Source of the DNA: Xanthomonas hortorum | Lineage (GTDB): Bacteria; Pseudomonadota; Gammaproteobacteria; Xanthomonadales; Xanthomonadaceae | NCBI RefSeq assembly: GCF_024339125.1 | Contig: NZ_CP101417.1 | Span: 5,095,001-5,159,000 of the forward strand | Direction: 5' to 3' | Length of the DNA: 64,000 nucleotides | Shown: piece by piece, positions 47,701 through 57,133 of the stretch | Layout: every line of letters begins with the position of its first letter | Position numbering within the stretch: the first letter of the stretch is position 1 | Program-made: the position numbers and the translations under genes | Notes under the pieces: generated by a model | Database searches by the model: none | What the model was told of the DNA's origin: nothing | Seen by the model: the letters and a program-made list of their open reading frames with translations, nothing else

Positions 47701-48377
47701 AGCCTGTTGACTGCTTGTGACGGACCCGGGAGCGGCACCCGCTCCAGGCGTCGGCCATCCCAGTGCACAAGCCCGCCCCAGGTGCCGATCCACAAGGAGC
47801 CGTCAGGCGCAACTTCGAAACCGACGATGTTGTCGGACGGCAAACTAGCGGGATCACCGGCCGTGGCAGAGAAGTGCTGCATGCTCCCGTCGGGACGATA
47901 CCGATACACACCCTGCTTCGCGGTCCCGATCCAGACATCGCCGTCGGGCGTCTGTGCCAATGCCCACAACGTGGCGTCGCGCAGTTCCGGAAAGTGCGGA
48001 TCTTCCAGCCGCTTGAATGTGCGCGTGTTCGCTTCCAGATAGCCAACGCCGCCATCCTCGAAACCCATCCACACCCGGTCGTTGGCATCGACACAGATGG
48101 TCCAGACCACGTTGCTCGTCAGGCCATCTTCCATCCGCCAGATGCGGTAGTTGCGGCCATCGAATCTGGCCAATCCGTCATCGCTGGCAAGCCACAGATA
48201 GCCCTGCTTGTCCTCGGCCAATTCATTGATCGTGTCGGACGGAAGTCCGTCGGCAATCGTCAGCTGGATGGGCACCGGTGTCACTGGCGTACGCGCCCGC
48301 ACAGGAAGCACTACCAAACAGAGGCACACCCAGAGAGCAACAAGCGGCCAATGGGCGAAGCGAGATAGAAAGCGCAC
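44793..48377 (-). CDS. Hybrid histidine kinase with Reg_prop propeller sensor (paralog 1)
   Basis: The GTG start at 48377 is chosen because it gives a signal peptide (MRFLSRFAHWPLVALWVCLCLVVLPVRA) and lies about 20 bases after the likely transcription start of a promoter at 48405-48433. Upstream in-frame ATGs lie outside that transcript. The 1194 residues run as a periplasmic two-component-regulator propeller (GYLWLASDDGLARFDG, VWIGTAKQGVYRY, LWIGTWGGLVHWDG), a Y_Y_Y domain (about 690-765), one membrane helix (WWLSPWGLVALGLLAVCLFA), HisKA with His833 in LGHEVRTP, HATPase (LLSNAIKF, DTGPGI, GSGLGLAI) and a receiver with Asp near 1120 (LLDLDLPG). The ligand and any partner are unknown. Confidence 0.88.
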   Translation of the reverse strand: MRFLSRFAHWPLVALWVCLCLVVLPVRARTPVTPVPIQLTIADGLPSDTINELAEDKQGYLWLASDDGLARFDGRNYRIWRMEDGLTSNVVWTICVDANDRVWMGFEDGGVGYLEANTRTFKRLEDPHFPELRDATLWALAQTPDGDVWIGTAKQGVYRYRPDGSMQHFSATAGDPASLPSDNIVGFEVAPDGSLWIGTWGGLVHWDGRRLERVPLPGPSQAVNRLYMEPDGKVLWVADIEGNTFQFSAVGRSVPRPWQSVTATPQVKGVLLRDRLGRYWLDTDVGLGMSAGGAPIKRVPIYSFSAHGLVNRNWITSYQDREGGLWFASLEGGLWHLPPRWDTFALFSRRADDTQSLANPSVVATAPSISGGIWLVGTRSALEYFDPVTGRVKQHLAPVDPERIPETMIESRQGIVWIGVQETLVRYDPRTREVRRWPLLQHRDPAADPENVGRPGRMAEDAQGRIWVALLTHGVQLWSSEGQLLRTIDYGSHGLKALTVLDMRIGPDGQIWLSNNAGLWRWDPAADRFVPVPGAPSLPTYVFRLGEGGIVWVGLAGELRRYLWNGTQLTHLDTVGKDQEFPRVSPTGLVVDAAGVAWVSSHRGLIRVDPGSKLVRVYDVHDGLPSSPMQVATLVQASTGQILGGTSDGIVVFDPAMMRPNLRRPQLLIERVSVRRGEHELDVTGRAPLQMQDGDRDLHIVARMPTFTSPESTSYRFRLSDYDPDWIDVGATGERLFSRLPPGHYTLEVQGRTADGIWSASQTLRFQVLPPWWLSPWGLVALGLLAVCLFAAAVLLYRRRLRRLNALQLAVHKQEIAEQASLAKTRFLATLGHEVRTPMTGVLGMSELLLKTSLDNKQRSYTESIRRAGAHLLRLVNDALDLARIESGRLELDLEPFSVRQLVAEVEGLMAPLAQERGLRFSLEVGLLGDITASGDVTRIRQILLNLLSNAIKFTERGVVGLKLTTLGSYQGLRFEVADTGPGINAEQKARLFQRFEQGDGARTTSRYGGSGLGLAICQELAMAMGGHIEVISRLGAGTRFVVDLPLRWVASNATLGGEVARAGGAVAPQRILLVEDDPTIAEVIVGLLRSQGHSVVHAPHGLAALTEAADNTFDLALLDLDLPGLDGFALARQLRVFGYDMPLIAVTARSDEAAEPTAEQAGFDSFLRKPLTGDMLADTIAEALRSKRPREEI

Positions 48378-48404
48378 TGGATCAGCTTCACGACAAGTCG
48401 GCGC

Positions 48405-48433
48405 ATAGTGCGGGCCGCGCGCTGTGCGGGCAA
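48405..48433 (-). promoter_or_regulatory. Predicted promoter of kinase paralog 1
   Basis: On the minus strand TTGCCC (48433-48428) and CACTAT (48410-48405) are separated by 17 bases. They lie in a block, CGCATAGTGCGGGCCGCGC plus CGGGCAAGCC with a 6-base gap, that is repeated exactly before paralog 2. The rest of 48434-48686 appears empty. Confidence 0.55.
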
Positions 48434-51400
48434 GCCCGAGCCCGCTCGTACCGCTACTGCCGCTCATCTTTCCCATGCCTACGACGCGTAGGGCAGCGTC
48501 ACAGACCAATCCGCTGTCTGCCGCAGTGGTCACGAACACAGCGCACAGGACTGCGTCCAGCCGAAAGGATCCGGATGCCCCGCAAGATCGCCGGCATTAC
48601 GCATCGCTGTTCAAGCTGCCCGTTACCCGACGAAGGCGCCGCACGACGCCCGAATCCCGCTTGACTGCGCTGACTGGGCACCCGCTCTATCCGTCCTCGC
48701 GCGGAAGCTTGCGTCGCAACGTATCGGCAATGGTGTTAGCCAGCATCTCGCCGGTGAGTGGCTTGCGCAGGAAACTGTCGAATCCCGCTTGCTCGGCGGT
48801 CGGTTCGGCCGCTTCGTCGGCGCGCGCGGTCACTGCAACCAGCGGCATGTCGTAGCCGAACACGCGCAGCTGACGCGCCAGCGCGAAGCCATCGAGGCCA
48901 GGCAGATCCAGATCGAGCAACGCCAGGTCGAAGGTGTTGTCGGCCGCTTCGGTCAACGCGGCCAGCCCGTGCGGCGCATGTACTACCGAGTGGCCTTGCG
49001 AACGCAGCAGGCCAACGATGACCTCGGCGATGGTCGGGTCGTCTTCCACCAGCAGGATGCGCAGCGGATCGATTGCAGCGCTAACGCGCTCCACCTCGCT
49101 GTCGAGCGTGGCATTGGAGGCGACCCAGCGCAGCGGCAGATCGACCACGAAGCGCGTGCCGGCGCCGAGGCGACTGATCACTTCGACATGCCCCCCCATC
49201 GCCAGCGCCAGCTCCTGGCAGATCGCCAGGCCCAGGCCACTGCCGCCATAGCGCGAGGTGGTCCTGGCGCCGTCGCCTTGTTCGAAACGCTGGAACAGAC
49301 GCGCCTTTTGCTCGGCATTGATGCCCGGCCCGGTATCGGCCACCTCGAAACGCAGACCTTGATACGAGCCAAGCGTGGTCAGCTTGAGCCCGACAACGCC
49401 GCGCTCGGTGAACTTGATCGCGTTGCTGAGCAGATTGAGCAGAATCTGGCGGATGCGGGTGACATCGCCGCTGGCCGTGATATCACCGAGCATGCCCACT
49501 TCCAGGCTGAAACGCAGGCCGCGCTCCTGCGCCAGTGGCGCCATCAAGCCTTCTACTTCGGCCACGAGTTGGCGTACCGAGAACGGCTGCAGATCCAGCT
49601 CAAGACGCCCCGACTCGATCCGCGCCAAGTCCAGCGCATCGTTGACCAGCCGCAACAGATGCGCACCGGCGCGGCGAATCGATTCGGTGTAGCTACGCTG
49701 TTTGTTGTCCAGCGAAGTCTTGAGCAACAACTCGCTCATGCCCAGCACACCGGTCATCGGCGTGCGCACTTCGTGGCCGAGCGTGGCCAGGAAACGGGTC
49801 TTCGCAAGTGACGCCTGCTCGGCCAGTTCCTGCTTGTGCACGGCCAATTGCCAGGCATTCAAACGACGCAGGCGACGGCGATACAACAGCACCGCCGCGG
49901 CGATGACGCATAGTGTGAGCAGACCCAGAAAGACCAGTCCCCATGGCGCCAACCACCATGGCGGTAGCACCTGAAAGCGTAGGGATTGACTCTGGGACCA
50001 GATTCCATCTCCGGTGCGCCCCTGTACCTCCAGGGTGTACTTTCCGGCCGGCAACCGCGAAAACAGCCGCTCCCCGCTTGGTCCGACATCGATCCAGTCC
50101 GGGTCGTAGCCGCTCAAACGAAAGCGGTAGCTGTTGGAGTCGGAGTCGGAAAGGCTGAGCAGGCGTGCAACGATGTGCAGATCACGATCGTCGTCCTGCA
50201 TCTGCAATGGCTCCATGCCAGTGACATCCAGCCCGCGCTCGCCACGACGCAGCCCCACGCGTTCAATCAGCAGTGGCGGCCGGCGCGTGTTTGGACGCAT
50301 GATATTTGGATCAAACAGCACCGCACCATCCGGCGTCCCGCCTAGGATCTGCCCTCCAATTGCTTGTACCAGTGTATTTTCCTGAAATTGCTGATTGGGA
50401 AGCCCGTCATGCATTCCATAAACCCGCACCATCCTGCTGGCTGGATCCACTCTAATTAAACCACGAGAACTCGAAACCCAAGCAACCCCGTCAGCATCCA
50501 CTACAAGTCCATTTGGAGCCACCATCGGAAACTCTTGTTTACCGTCGATGGTATCCAGATGTTTTAGCTGCGTACCATCCCATAGATAACGCCTTAGCTC
50601 ACCCATTAACCCGATCCATACGATGCCAGCGTCGGTAAAGCGAAAAACATAATTGGTTGAAGACGGTGCACCCGGGATAGGCACAAAACTATCCATTTGC
50701 GCGTCCCAGCGTCTCAGACCAGTTGAGCTGGCGAGCCACATCTGCCCATCCGGTCCCAACCTCAGGTCATACACGTTTGAAGTATCCAAGCCGTGGCTGC
50801 CATGTGCTATCTGCCGAATAAACCGGCCATTGCCATCCCTAATCTGAAAACCTGCTTTTGTCATGTAAATCCACAACTGATTCAGCGTATCCAGTGCGAT
50901 GCGCTCAGGTGTGTCGTAACCGTCAGGAGAGGCTCCGGTAGAGAGAGGCCAGCGTTTACTTTGTGCTGTACGAGGATCGTAGCGGACCAGCGATTTAGGA
51001 AGACCTATCCAAACGTAGCCACTTTGGCTTTCGATCAAGGATGTTGGCCAGCGCAATTCATAAATCGGCCGCATATGACGTTCCAGCTTGCCGCTGGCGG
51101 GATCCAAACGCTCCAGTGCACCACGGGTTCCTGCAATCCAAAATCCACCGGATGATGAAGCTGCTGCAACCTTTAAGGATGGATTGGCCATCGACTGCGG
51201 ATCATCAATTTGATACGAAAGAACCGCGAAAGTGTCCCAATTAGGCCGCAAATGCCATAGACCACCATTAAGGCCTGCGAACCAAAGGCCGCCCTCACGA
51301 TCCTCGTATGCACTGGCCCAGTTTGGCTTAACCAGTCCGCGAACGGATAGACTGTAAACTGGCACGTTACGAACTTCATTTCCATTTGAGATGCCCAAAC

Positions 51401-51564
51401 CGGACATCGTATCCAGCCAATAACGCCCCGCGCGATCGCGCAAAAGCATACCTATAACACGCTTATCTCCGTCACGTTCCTGCCAAGGCTGCGCTATGAA
51501 TTTCCCGTTGGAGTCGAGCCGATAGAGGTTATAGTTACCGTCAGTTACCCATAAAGTTCCACTA

Positions 51565-52725
51565 GGGAACCTCTGAACAACGCACCACAGATACGCGACA
51601 CTACCCGCCTGATGTTGAGGAGTGATCCATGCAACTGACGTTCGGTGACGCTGAGGGCCTGGGCAAGCGCAAGCAGACCCGGCGCGAGATCTTTCTGGCC
51701 GAGATGGAGCAGGTGGTTCCGTGGCAGCAACTGCTCGGTCTGATCGCGCCGCACTATCCGGTATCGGGCCGGCCAGGTCGGCAGCCGTACGCACTGGCGA
51801 CGATGTTGCGGATTCATCTGCTGCAGCAGTGGTATGCGCTGAGCGATCCGGCGATGGAAGAAGCACTGCACGAGATCCCGACCTTGCGGCGGTTTGCCCA
51901 GCTCGGTGGCTTGGACAACGTTCCGGACGAGACCACGATTCTCAACTTTCGGCGCCTGCTGGAGACCCATGGCCTTGCCGCGCGGATGCTGGAAGCGGTC
52001 AACGCGCATCTGGCGCGCAAGGGCCAGAGCCTGCGGTCGGGCACGATCGTCGATGCGACGCTGATCGCGGCGCCCAGTTCGACCAAGAATGCCGACAACG
52101 CGCGCGACCCTGAGATGCATCAGACCAAGAAGGGCAATCAGTGGTATTTCGGGATGAAGGCGCACATCGGCGTGGATGAATTTTCCGGGTTGGTGCACCA
52201 CGTCCATTGCACAGCCGCCAACGTCGCCGATGTCACGGTGATGCACACGTTGCTGCATGGCAAAGAAGACAGCGTGTTCGGCGATAGCGGCTACACCGGT
52301 GCGGACAAACGCGAAGAACTGCAGGCCTGCAAGGCTGCATTCTTCATCGCCGCCAGGCCCTCGACGATGCAAGCCCTCGGCAACAAACGCGAGCGTGCTC
52401 GGGAAAGACGTTGGGAACACTTCAAGGCCAGCGTGCGCGCGAAGGTGGAGCATCCATTCCGGGTGATCAAGCGCCAGTTCGGCTACACCAAGGTCCGCTA
52501 TCGCGGCCTGGCCAAGAACACCGCGCAGGTGCTGACCTTGTTTGCGCTATCGAACCTGTGGATGAAGCGAAAGCAGTTACTGCCGACGATGGGGAACGTG
52601 CGCCTGTAACCCGGGCAACACCCTGCAAACGCGCCGGAAACGGCAAAAAAATCGAGGATCTGAGCGCCGTCAGCCTGGTCGATGTGGTTAGGCTCATCCT
52701 CCGATGCCGTTGATCAGACCATCCC
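51565..52725 (+). mobile_element. IS5-family insertion sequence (IS5 subgroup), 1161 bp
   Basis: The ends GGGAACCTCTGAACAACG (51565) and, reversed, GGGATGGTCTGATCAACG (52725) are imperfect inverted repeats. TA flanks both sides (51563-51564, 52726-52727) in an original CTAG target. It carries one intact transposase. It interrupts the propeller of kinase paralog 2. Confidence 0.93.
51629..52609 (+). CDS. IS5-subgroup transposase
   Basis: This 326-residue DDE transposase starts after GAGGAGTGATCC and begins MQLTFGDAEGLGKRKQTRREIFLAEMEQVVPW. The acidic triad is in GTIVDATLIAAPSSTKN, VFGDSGYTGADKREE and KVEHPFRVIKRQFGYTKVRYRG. The frame is intact and full length, so the element could be active. 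It is antisense to the kinase it interrupts. Confidence 0.93.
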   Translation: MQLTFGDAEGLGKRKQTRREIFLAEMEQVVPWQQLLGLIAPHYPVSGRPGRQPYALATMLRIHLLQQWYALSDPAMEEALHEIPTLRRFAQLGGLDNVPDETTILNFRRLLETHGLAARMLEAVNAHLARKGQSLRSGTIVDATLIAAPSSTKNADNARDPEMHQTKKGNQWYFGMKAHIGVDEFSGLVHHVHCTAANVADVTVMHTLLHGKEDSVFGDSGYTGADKREELQACKAAFFIAARPSTMQALGNKRERARERRWEHFKASVRAKVEHPFRVIKRQFGYTKVRYRGLAKNTAQVLTLFALSNLWMKRKQLLPTMGNVRL

Positions 52726-53452
52726 TAGAGTCTAACCTCAATCCGTTTGACGACTGAGTATCACCCGGCAGTAGCACACGTTCAAATTTATTACCTGCCC
52801 AACGTGCAATACCTGAGCTGCCGCCAACCCACAACGAGCCGTCGGGAGTGACACGCAACGCGCTGATACTATTGCCAGGCAGGCTATGAACATCATCCTC
52901 CGCAAAAGTAAAGCGCTGCATACTGCCATCTGCCCGCAATCGATAAAGTCCATCCCTGGATGTACCAAACCAAGTATCGTGTTCAGGCGTCTGCGCAATC
53001 GCCCATACGGAACTGTGTGAAAACTCAGGAAAGCGCGGATCTGCCAAACGCTTGAATGCCCGCTTCTTGGCGTCTAGTAAACCTGCGCCACCATTTTCGA
53101 AACCAACCCATACCCCGTCGTTTGAATCTACGCTAATAGACCAGACAAAGTTATCAGTAAGCCCTTCCTCCATTCGCCAAATGCGGTAAGTACGTCCATC
53201 GAATCTGGCCAGACCATCGGCACTTGCCAGCCACAGGTAACCGTATTTGTCTTCGGCAAAATCATTGATCGTATTGGAAGGCAGGCCGTCGGCCACAGTG
53301 AGCTGGACAGGCACCGGAGTGATTGGCACATCCGCGAAGGCGAGCGCAGGCAAGACCGCGATCAGCAGCCAAAAACACAGTCCGGCGAAAATCCGTCGGA
53401 AATTGGGAAGAAGACGTTGGCGCGACATGAACATTTCACTGCAGTTTGCCGC

Positions 53453-53481
53453 ATAGTGCGGGCCGCGCCACACACGGGCAA
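53453..53481 (-). promoter_or_regulatory. Predicted promoter of kinase paralog 2
   Basis: On the minus strand TTGCCC (53481-53476) and CACTAT (53458-53453) are 17 bases apart. The block shares CGCATAGTGCGGGCCGCGC and CGGGCAAGCC with paralog 1 at the same 6-base spacing. The start codon is 25 bases beyond the -10 box. Confidence 0.55.
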
Positions 53482-53493
53482 GCCTGCTGCGGT

Positions 53494-56400
53494 TCACATC
53501 GGTACTCCTAATGCTGCGCTATCGTCCGATCGCGCGCGCGATCTCTGCGCTTTACGCGCCGCCGCGATCGCCTCAACCAACATATCGGCGGTGACCGGCT
53601 TGCGCAGGAATCCATCGAAACCTGCGGCCTGCGCCTGGCGCTCCGCATCGCCGTCGGCACGCGCGGTGACCGCGAGCAGTGGGAACCCATGCCCGAGCCG
53701 GCGCAGTTGCGATGCCAGCGCAAATCCATCCAGACCGGGGAGATCCAGATCCAGCAGCGCGATGTCGAAGCCGCCATCGACCGCCTCCGACAGCGCCGCC
53801 AACTCGTGCGCAGCATGCACCACGCGATGACCGCGGCCCATCAGCAGGCCGGAGATCACCTCGGCCACGGTCGGGTCGTCTTCCACCAGCAAGATGCGCA
53901 ACGATTCACCGGCCACCGCGCGCAGCTCGCCAGAAGCGATGCGCACGCCGGAGCGATCGATCGGCAACGGCAGGTCCACGCTGAACTGGGTGCCGACGCC
54001 AAGCCTGCTGCGCACGCGAATCGTGCCCTTCATCGCCACGGTGAGTTCCTGGCAGATCGCCAGCCCCAGCCCGCTGCCGCCGTAGCGAGCGCTGGTGCGT
54101 GCGCCATCGGCTTGTTCGAATCGCTGAAACAAGCGCTTCTGCTGCTCCGGGCCGATGCCCGGCCCGGAATCGCGCACCTTGAAACGCAGCACCTCGCCAT
54201 GCTGACTGACCATGAGAGAGACCTCGCCGCGTTCGGAAAACTTGATCGCGTTGCCGAGCAGATTGATCAGGATCTGGCGTACCCGCGTCGCGTCGCCCAG
54301 CACCACCAACTGCGCAGGCAATTGATTGCGATAGTGAAAGCGCAATCCGCGCGCTTCGCTGATCGGATGCATGAAATCGGCCAGTTCCTGGGTCAGTTGC
54401 GCCGGGTCGAACGGCTGCTGCACCAGCTCCAGTTTGCCGGCTTCGATACGCGCCAGATCCAGTGCATCGTTGACCAACCGCAGCAGATGCGCACCGGCCT
54501 TGCGGATTGCGTCGACGTGACTGCGCTGCTTGGCATCCAGTGGCGTGGCCAGTAGCAGTTCGCTCATGCCGAGCACACCGGTCATCGGCGTGCGTACTTC
54601 ATGTCCCAGGTTGGCAAGAAAGTTCGATTTGGCCACCGAGGCCTGCTCGGCAAGCTGTTGGCGTTGTTGTGCCAGCACCCATTCCTGCTGGCGTCGCACC
54701 CGGCGCCGCCAGGCCCACACACCCAGGCATGACAGCAACACGCACAGCAACGCGGCCACCAGCTGCGCCGGTGTGCTCAGCCACCACGGCGGGCGCACTT
54801 CCAGCTGCAACGTGGGCGCAGCGACCCAGTCGCCTTCGCCGGCACGCGCCTGCACTTCGATACGGTAGTCGCCGGGCGGCAAGCGCGAAATCACGCGTTC
54901 GCCGCCGGCGCCCTGCTCCACCCAACGTTCGTCGTAGCCGTCGATGCGGTAACGATAATGCGCAGAGGCCGGATCGACGAACGACAGCAATCGCGCACTG
55001 ATACGCAGATCGCGATCACGCGCCTGCAGCACCATCGGCACCTTGTGAGAGACCGGCTGCGAGCGCTCGGCATCGTTACGGCGCACCTGCACCGATTCGA
55101 TCACCAGCCGTGCCGATGGCGCAGCGGAAAACGGCCGCGATGGGTCGAACAGCACGATGCCGCTGGTGGTCAGCGCCAACACTTGTCCCGTGGGGCCGGT
55201 GACCGGTGGACGCATCGAGAATTCGCTGTCGGGCAGACCATCGCGTTGGCCGAACATGTGGATCCGCGGCTGCCCGCGCCGATAGGCGAGCAGGCCACGT
55301 GAGGTAGTGGCCCACACTGTGTCCGTACCGCCCAATGCCAAGCCACGGATATCGGTTGCCGGAATCCCCTGCGCGCGCCCGATGCGCTCCAGTAGCCGCG
55401 CCTGCGATCCATCCCAGCTGTAGCGCTCCAACGCGCCAGAGCGCCCCGCCCAGAACTCGTGTGGCGATACAAAGGCCAGTGCATAGACCTCATGTCCATC
55501 GCCGATTACTTTGCGAAAGCGTTCGCCCTGCCAGACCCACAGTCCATAGCCGGTCGCCGCCCATGCACTCCCATCCGGTCGCACCAACAGCTGCTGCACC
55601 ATGTCGTCGTCCATGCCCAGATCGGTGCCGAAACGGAATGTCGCCAGCACACGGCCATCCGCCGCACGTCGCTGCACGCCGCCCTGCACGATCGATAGCC
55701 AGAACTCGCCATCGATACCGGCTGCCATCAGCTCCACGCGGTGGATATCGGGCGTGCCGACATCCACAGGAAAGTCGCGGCGCGCGCCCGTGGCAGGGGT
55801 ATAGCGCGTGATGCCCTCGCGCATTGCGATCCACAGACTGCCATCGCCTGCCGGCAGCACCGATTGCACCGAACCGCCACCCAGCGCATCGCTATGCACC
55901 ACCGGCACTACTGCACCGTCTTCGCTGACCCGATACACCCCCTCGCCCGTGGTCACCAGAAAACGCTCACCATCTGCGGCAACGTTCACCAGATACAGGC
56001 TTTCCAGAGGTTTTCCCTGTGTTTCGAAGAATGTCGAGAAGCGCTGCCAATCCGGCGGCAGGTACGCCATGCCTTGCGAGATCATCCCTAGCCACAGGCC
56101 GCCTTGGCGGTCCTGCATGACATCGAGCACACCGCTGTGCGCGGTAAGAAACCCACTACCACGATCGCCTTCCATCACTCTCAGCGCAGTTTCGCCGGGC
56201 GCCACTCGAAAAAAGCCATCGGCTGCGCCGACCCAGTAACCGCCATGGACATCGTGCACCACAGTGCCGGCACGTACGGCGGCCGACCCGGCCCAGGGCG
56301 ACGGCTCCAGCACACCTGCCGTTGTCACGCGGTACAAACCCTTGCTGCTGCCTACCCACAGGGTGCCGTCGGGATCCTTGCTCAGCTTGAGCACGGCCGT

Positions 56401-57048
56401 GCTCAATTGCGTCGGCGCAATGCGCACGAAGCGCTCGCCGTCGCGCATCACCAGACCACTGGCCGTGGCAATCCAGAGCCGGCCGCGCGCGTCGGTCACC
56501 ATGCTCAGAATGGTATCGCTGGGCAGACCGTCCGGCGCGTCGGGCGTTGCGCGGAACGCGGTGACCCGGCCGTTTTCTTCGCGGCGGCATAAGCCGCCAT
56601 CGCTGGTGCCGATCCAGATCGCCCCTTGCGCCTGCGCCAACGACCACACCTGCCCTACGCAGGTTTCGGTGATCTCCGGAAACTGCACGAAATCCTTGCG
56701 CCCTGCGTCCAGCATACCCACCGGCGAGCCATTGGCGCCGATCCAGACCCGGTCGCGATCATCGACAAGCAGCGTTTCCACCTGGTTGCCGGGAATCGAT
56801 CGCGGATCGGCCGGATCATGCCGCCACACCTGCAAGCCGATGCCGTCGTAGCGCGCCAGACCGTCGCTAGTGGCCGCCCAGATATAACCCTGCCGGTCCT
56901 GCGCCAAGGCCAGCACCATGCGCGAAGGCAGGCCTTCGACCGGCCCGAACCGGCGCATGCGCGGGGTCTCGATCTGGTTCACCGCCAACGCATCCACACC
57001 GATCAGCAGCAACAAGACCGCAAGCAACGACAGCAGCACCTTCTTCAT
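53494..57048 (-). CDS. Hybrid histidine kinase with Reg_prop propeller sensor (paralog 3)
   Basis: The start at 57048 (MKKVLLSLLAVLLLLIGVDALA) has AAGG at good spacing and gives a signal peptide, with 1184 residues in all. The periplasmic propeller carries repeated blades (GYIWAATSDGLARYDG, IWIGTSDGGLCRR, LWIATASGLVMRDG, LWVGSSKGLYRV), then a Y_Y_Y domain, the helix WWLSTPAQLVAALLCVLLSCLGVWAW, HisKA (LANLGHEVRTP), HATPase (LINLLGNAIKF, GSGLGLAI) and a receiver (IALLDLDLPGLDGFAL). It is clearly related to its neighbours but less close than paralogs 1 and 2 are to each other. No separate response regulator or DNA-binding domain is present, so phosphate must leave through another protein. Confidence 0.9.
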   Translation of the reverse strand: MKKVLLSLLAVLLLLIGVDALAVNQIETPRMRRFGPVEGLPSRMVLALAQDRQGYIWAATSDGLARYDGIGLQVWRHDPADPRSIPGNQVETLLVDDRDRVWIGANGSPVGMLDAGRKDFVQFPEITETCVGQVWSLAQAQGAIWIGTSDGGLCRREENGRVTAFRATPDAPDGLPSDTILSMVTDARGRLWIATASGLVMRDGERFVRIAPTQLSTAVLKLSKDPDGTLWVGSSKGLYRVTTAGVLEPSPWAGSAAVRAGTVVHDVHGGYWVGAADGFFRVAPGETALRVMEGDRGSGFLTAHSGVLDVMQDRQGGLWLGMISQGMAYLPPDWQRFSTFFETQGKPLESLYLVNVAADGERFLVTTGEGVYRVSEDGAVVPVVHSDALGGGSVQSVLPAGDGSLWIAMREGITRYTPATGARRDFPVDVGTPDIHRVELMAAGIDGEFWLSIVQGGVQRRAADGRVLATFRFGTDLGMDDDMVQQLLVRPDGSAWAATGYGLWVWQGERFRKVIGDGHEVYALAFVSPHEFWAGRSGALERYSWDGSQARLLERIGRAQGIPATDIRGLALGGTDTVWATTSRGLLAYRRGQPRIHMFGQRDGLPDSEFSMRPPVTGPTGQVLALTTSGIVLFDPSRPFSAAPSARLVIESVQVRRNDAERSQPVSHKVPMVLQARDRDLRISARLLSFVDPASAHYRYRIDGYDERWVEQGAGGERVISRLPPGDYRIEVQARAGEGDWVAAPTLQLEVRPPWWLSTPAQLVAALLCVLLSCLGVWAWRRRVRRQQEWVLAQQRQQLAEQASVAKSNFLANLGHEVRTPMTGVLGMSELLLATPLDAKQRSHVDAIRKAGAHLLRLVNDALDLARIEAGKLELVQQPFDPAQLTQELADFMHPISEARGLRFHYRNQLPAQLVVLGDATRVRQILINLLGNAIKFSERGEVSLMVSQHGEVLRFKVRDSGPGIGPEQQKRLFQRFEQADGARTSARYGGSGLGLAICQELTVAMKGTIRVRSRLGVGTQFSVDLPLPIDRSGVRIASGELRAVAGESLRILLVEDDPTVAEVISGLLMGRGHRVVHAAHELAALSEAVDGGFDIALLDLDLPGLDGFALASQLRRLGHGFPLLAVTARADGDAERQAQAAGFDGFLRKPVTADMLVEAIAAARKAQRSRARSDDSAALGVPM

Positions 57049-57133
57049 CTTCATCCTTGTCCCCATCGCCACCTGCACGCTTGCGCGCGCTCCCTGGCGG
57101 GACTGCACTGTACCTGCTTCGCTACGGCGGCCC

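Larger units (their letters stand above)
48687..53428 (-). pseudogene. Hybrid histidine kinase paralog 2, split by an IS element
   Basis: The gene starts at 53428 (MSRQRLLPNFRRIFAGLCFWLLIAVLPALAFA) and ends at 48687. Removing the IS (51565-52725) with one TA leaves 3579 bases, an exact 1192-residue frame joining LRLDS to SGTLWVTDGNYNLYRL. Domains match paralog 1: propeller, Y_Y_Y, membrane helix, HisKA, HATPase, receiver. The transmitter is nearly identical to paralog 1, while the propeller is diverged and visibly richer in A/T. A frame open from within the IS (51866) runs through the rest of the gene, so a cytoplasmic 1059-residue fusion lacking the signal and first propeller blades could be made. 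Confidence 0.9.

Noticed and set aside
51866-52693. N-terminal extension of the kinase 2 downstream frame as a native domain
   Set aside because: Its first roughly 100 residues are antisense translation of the IS, not kinase sequence.
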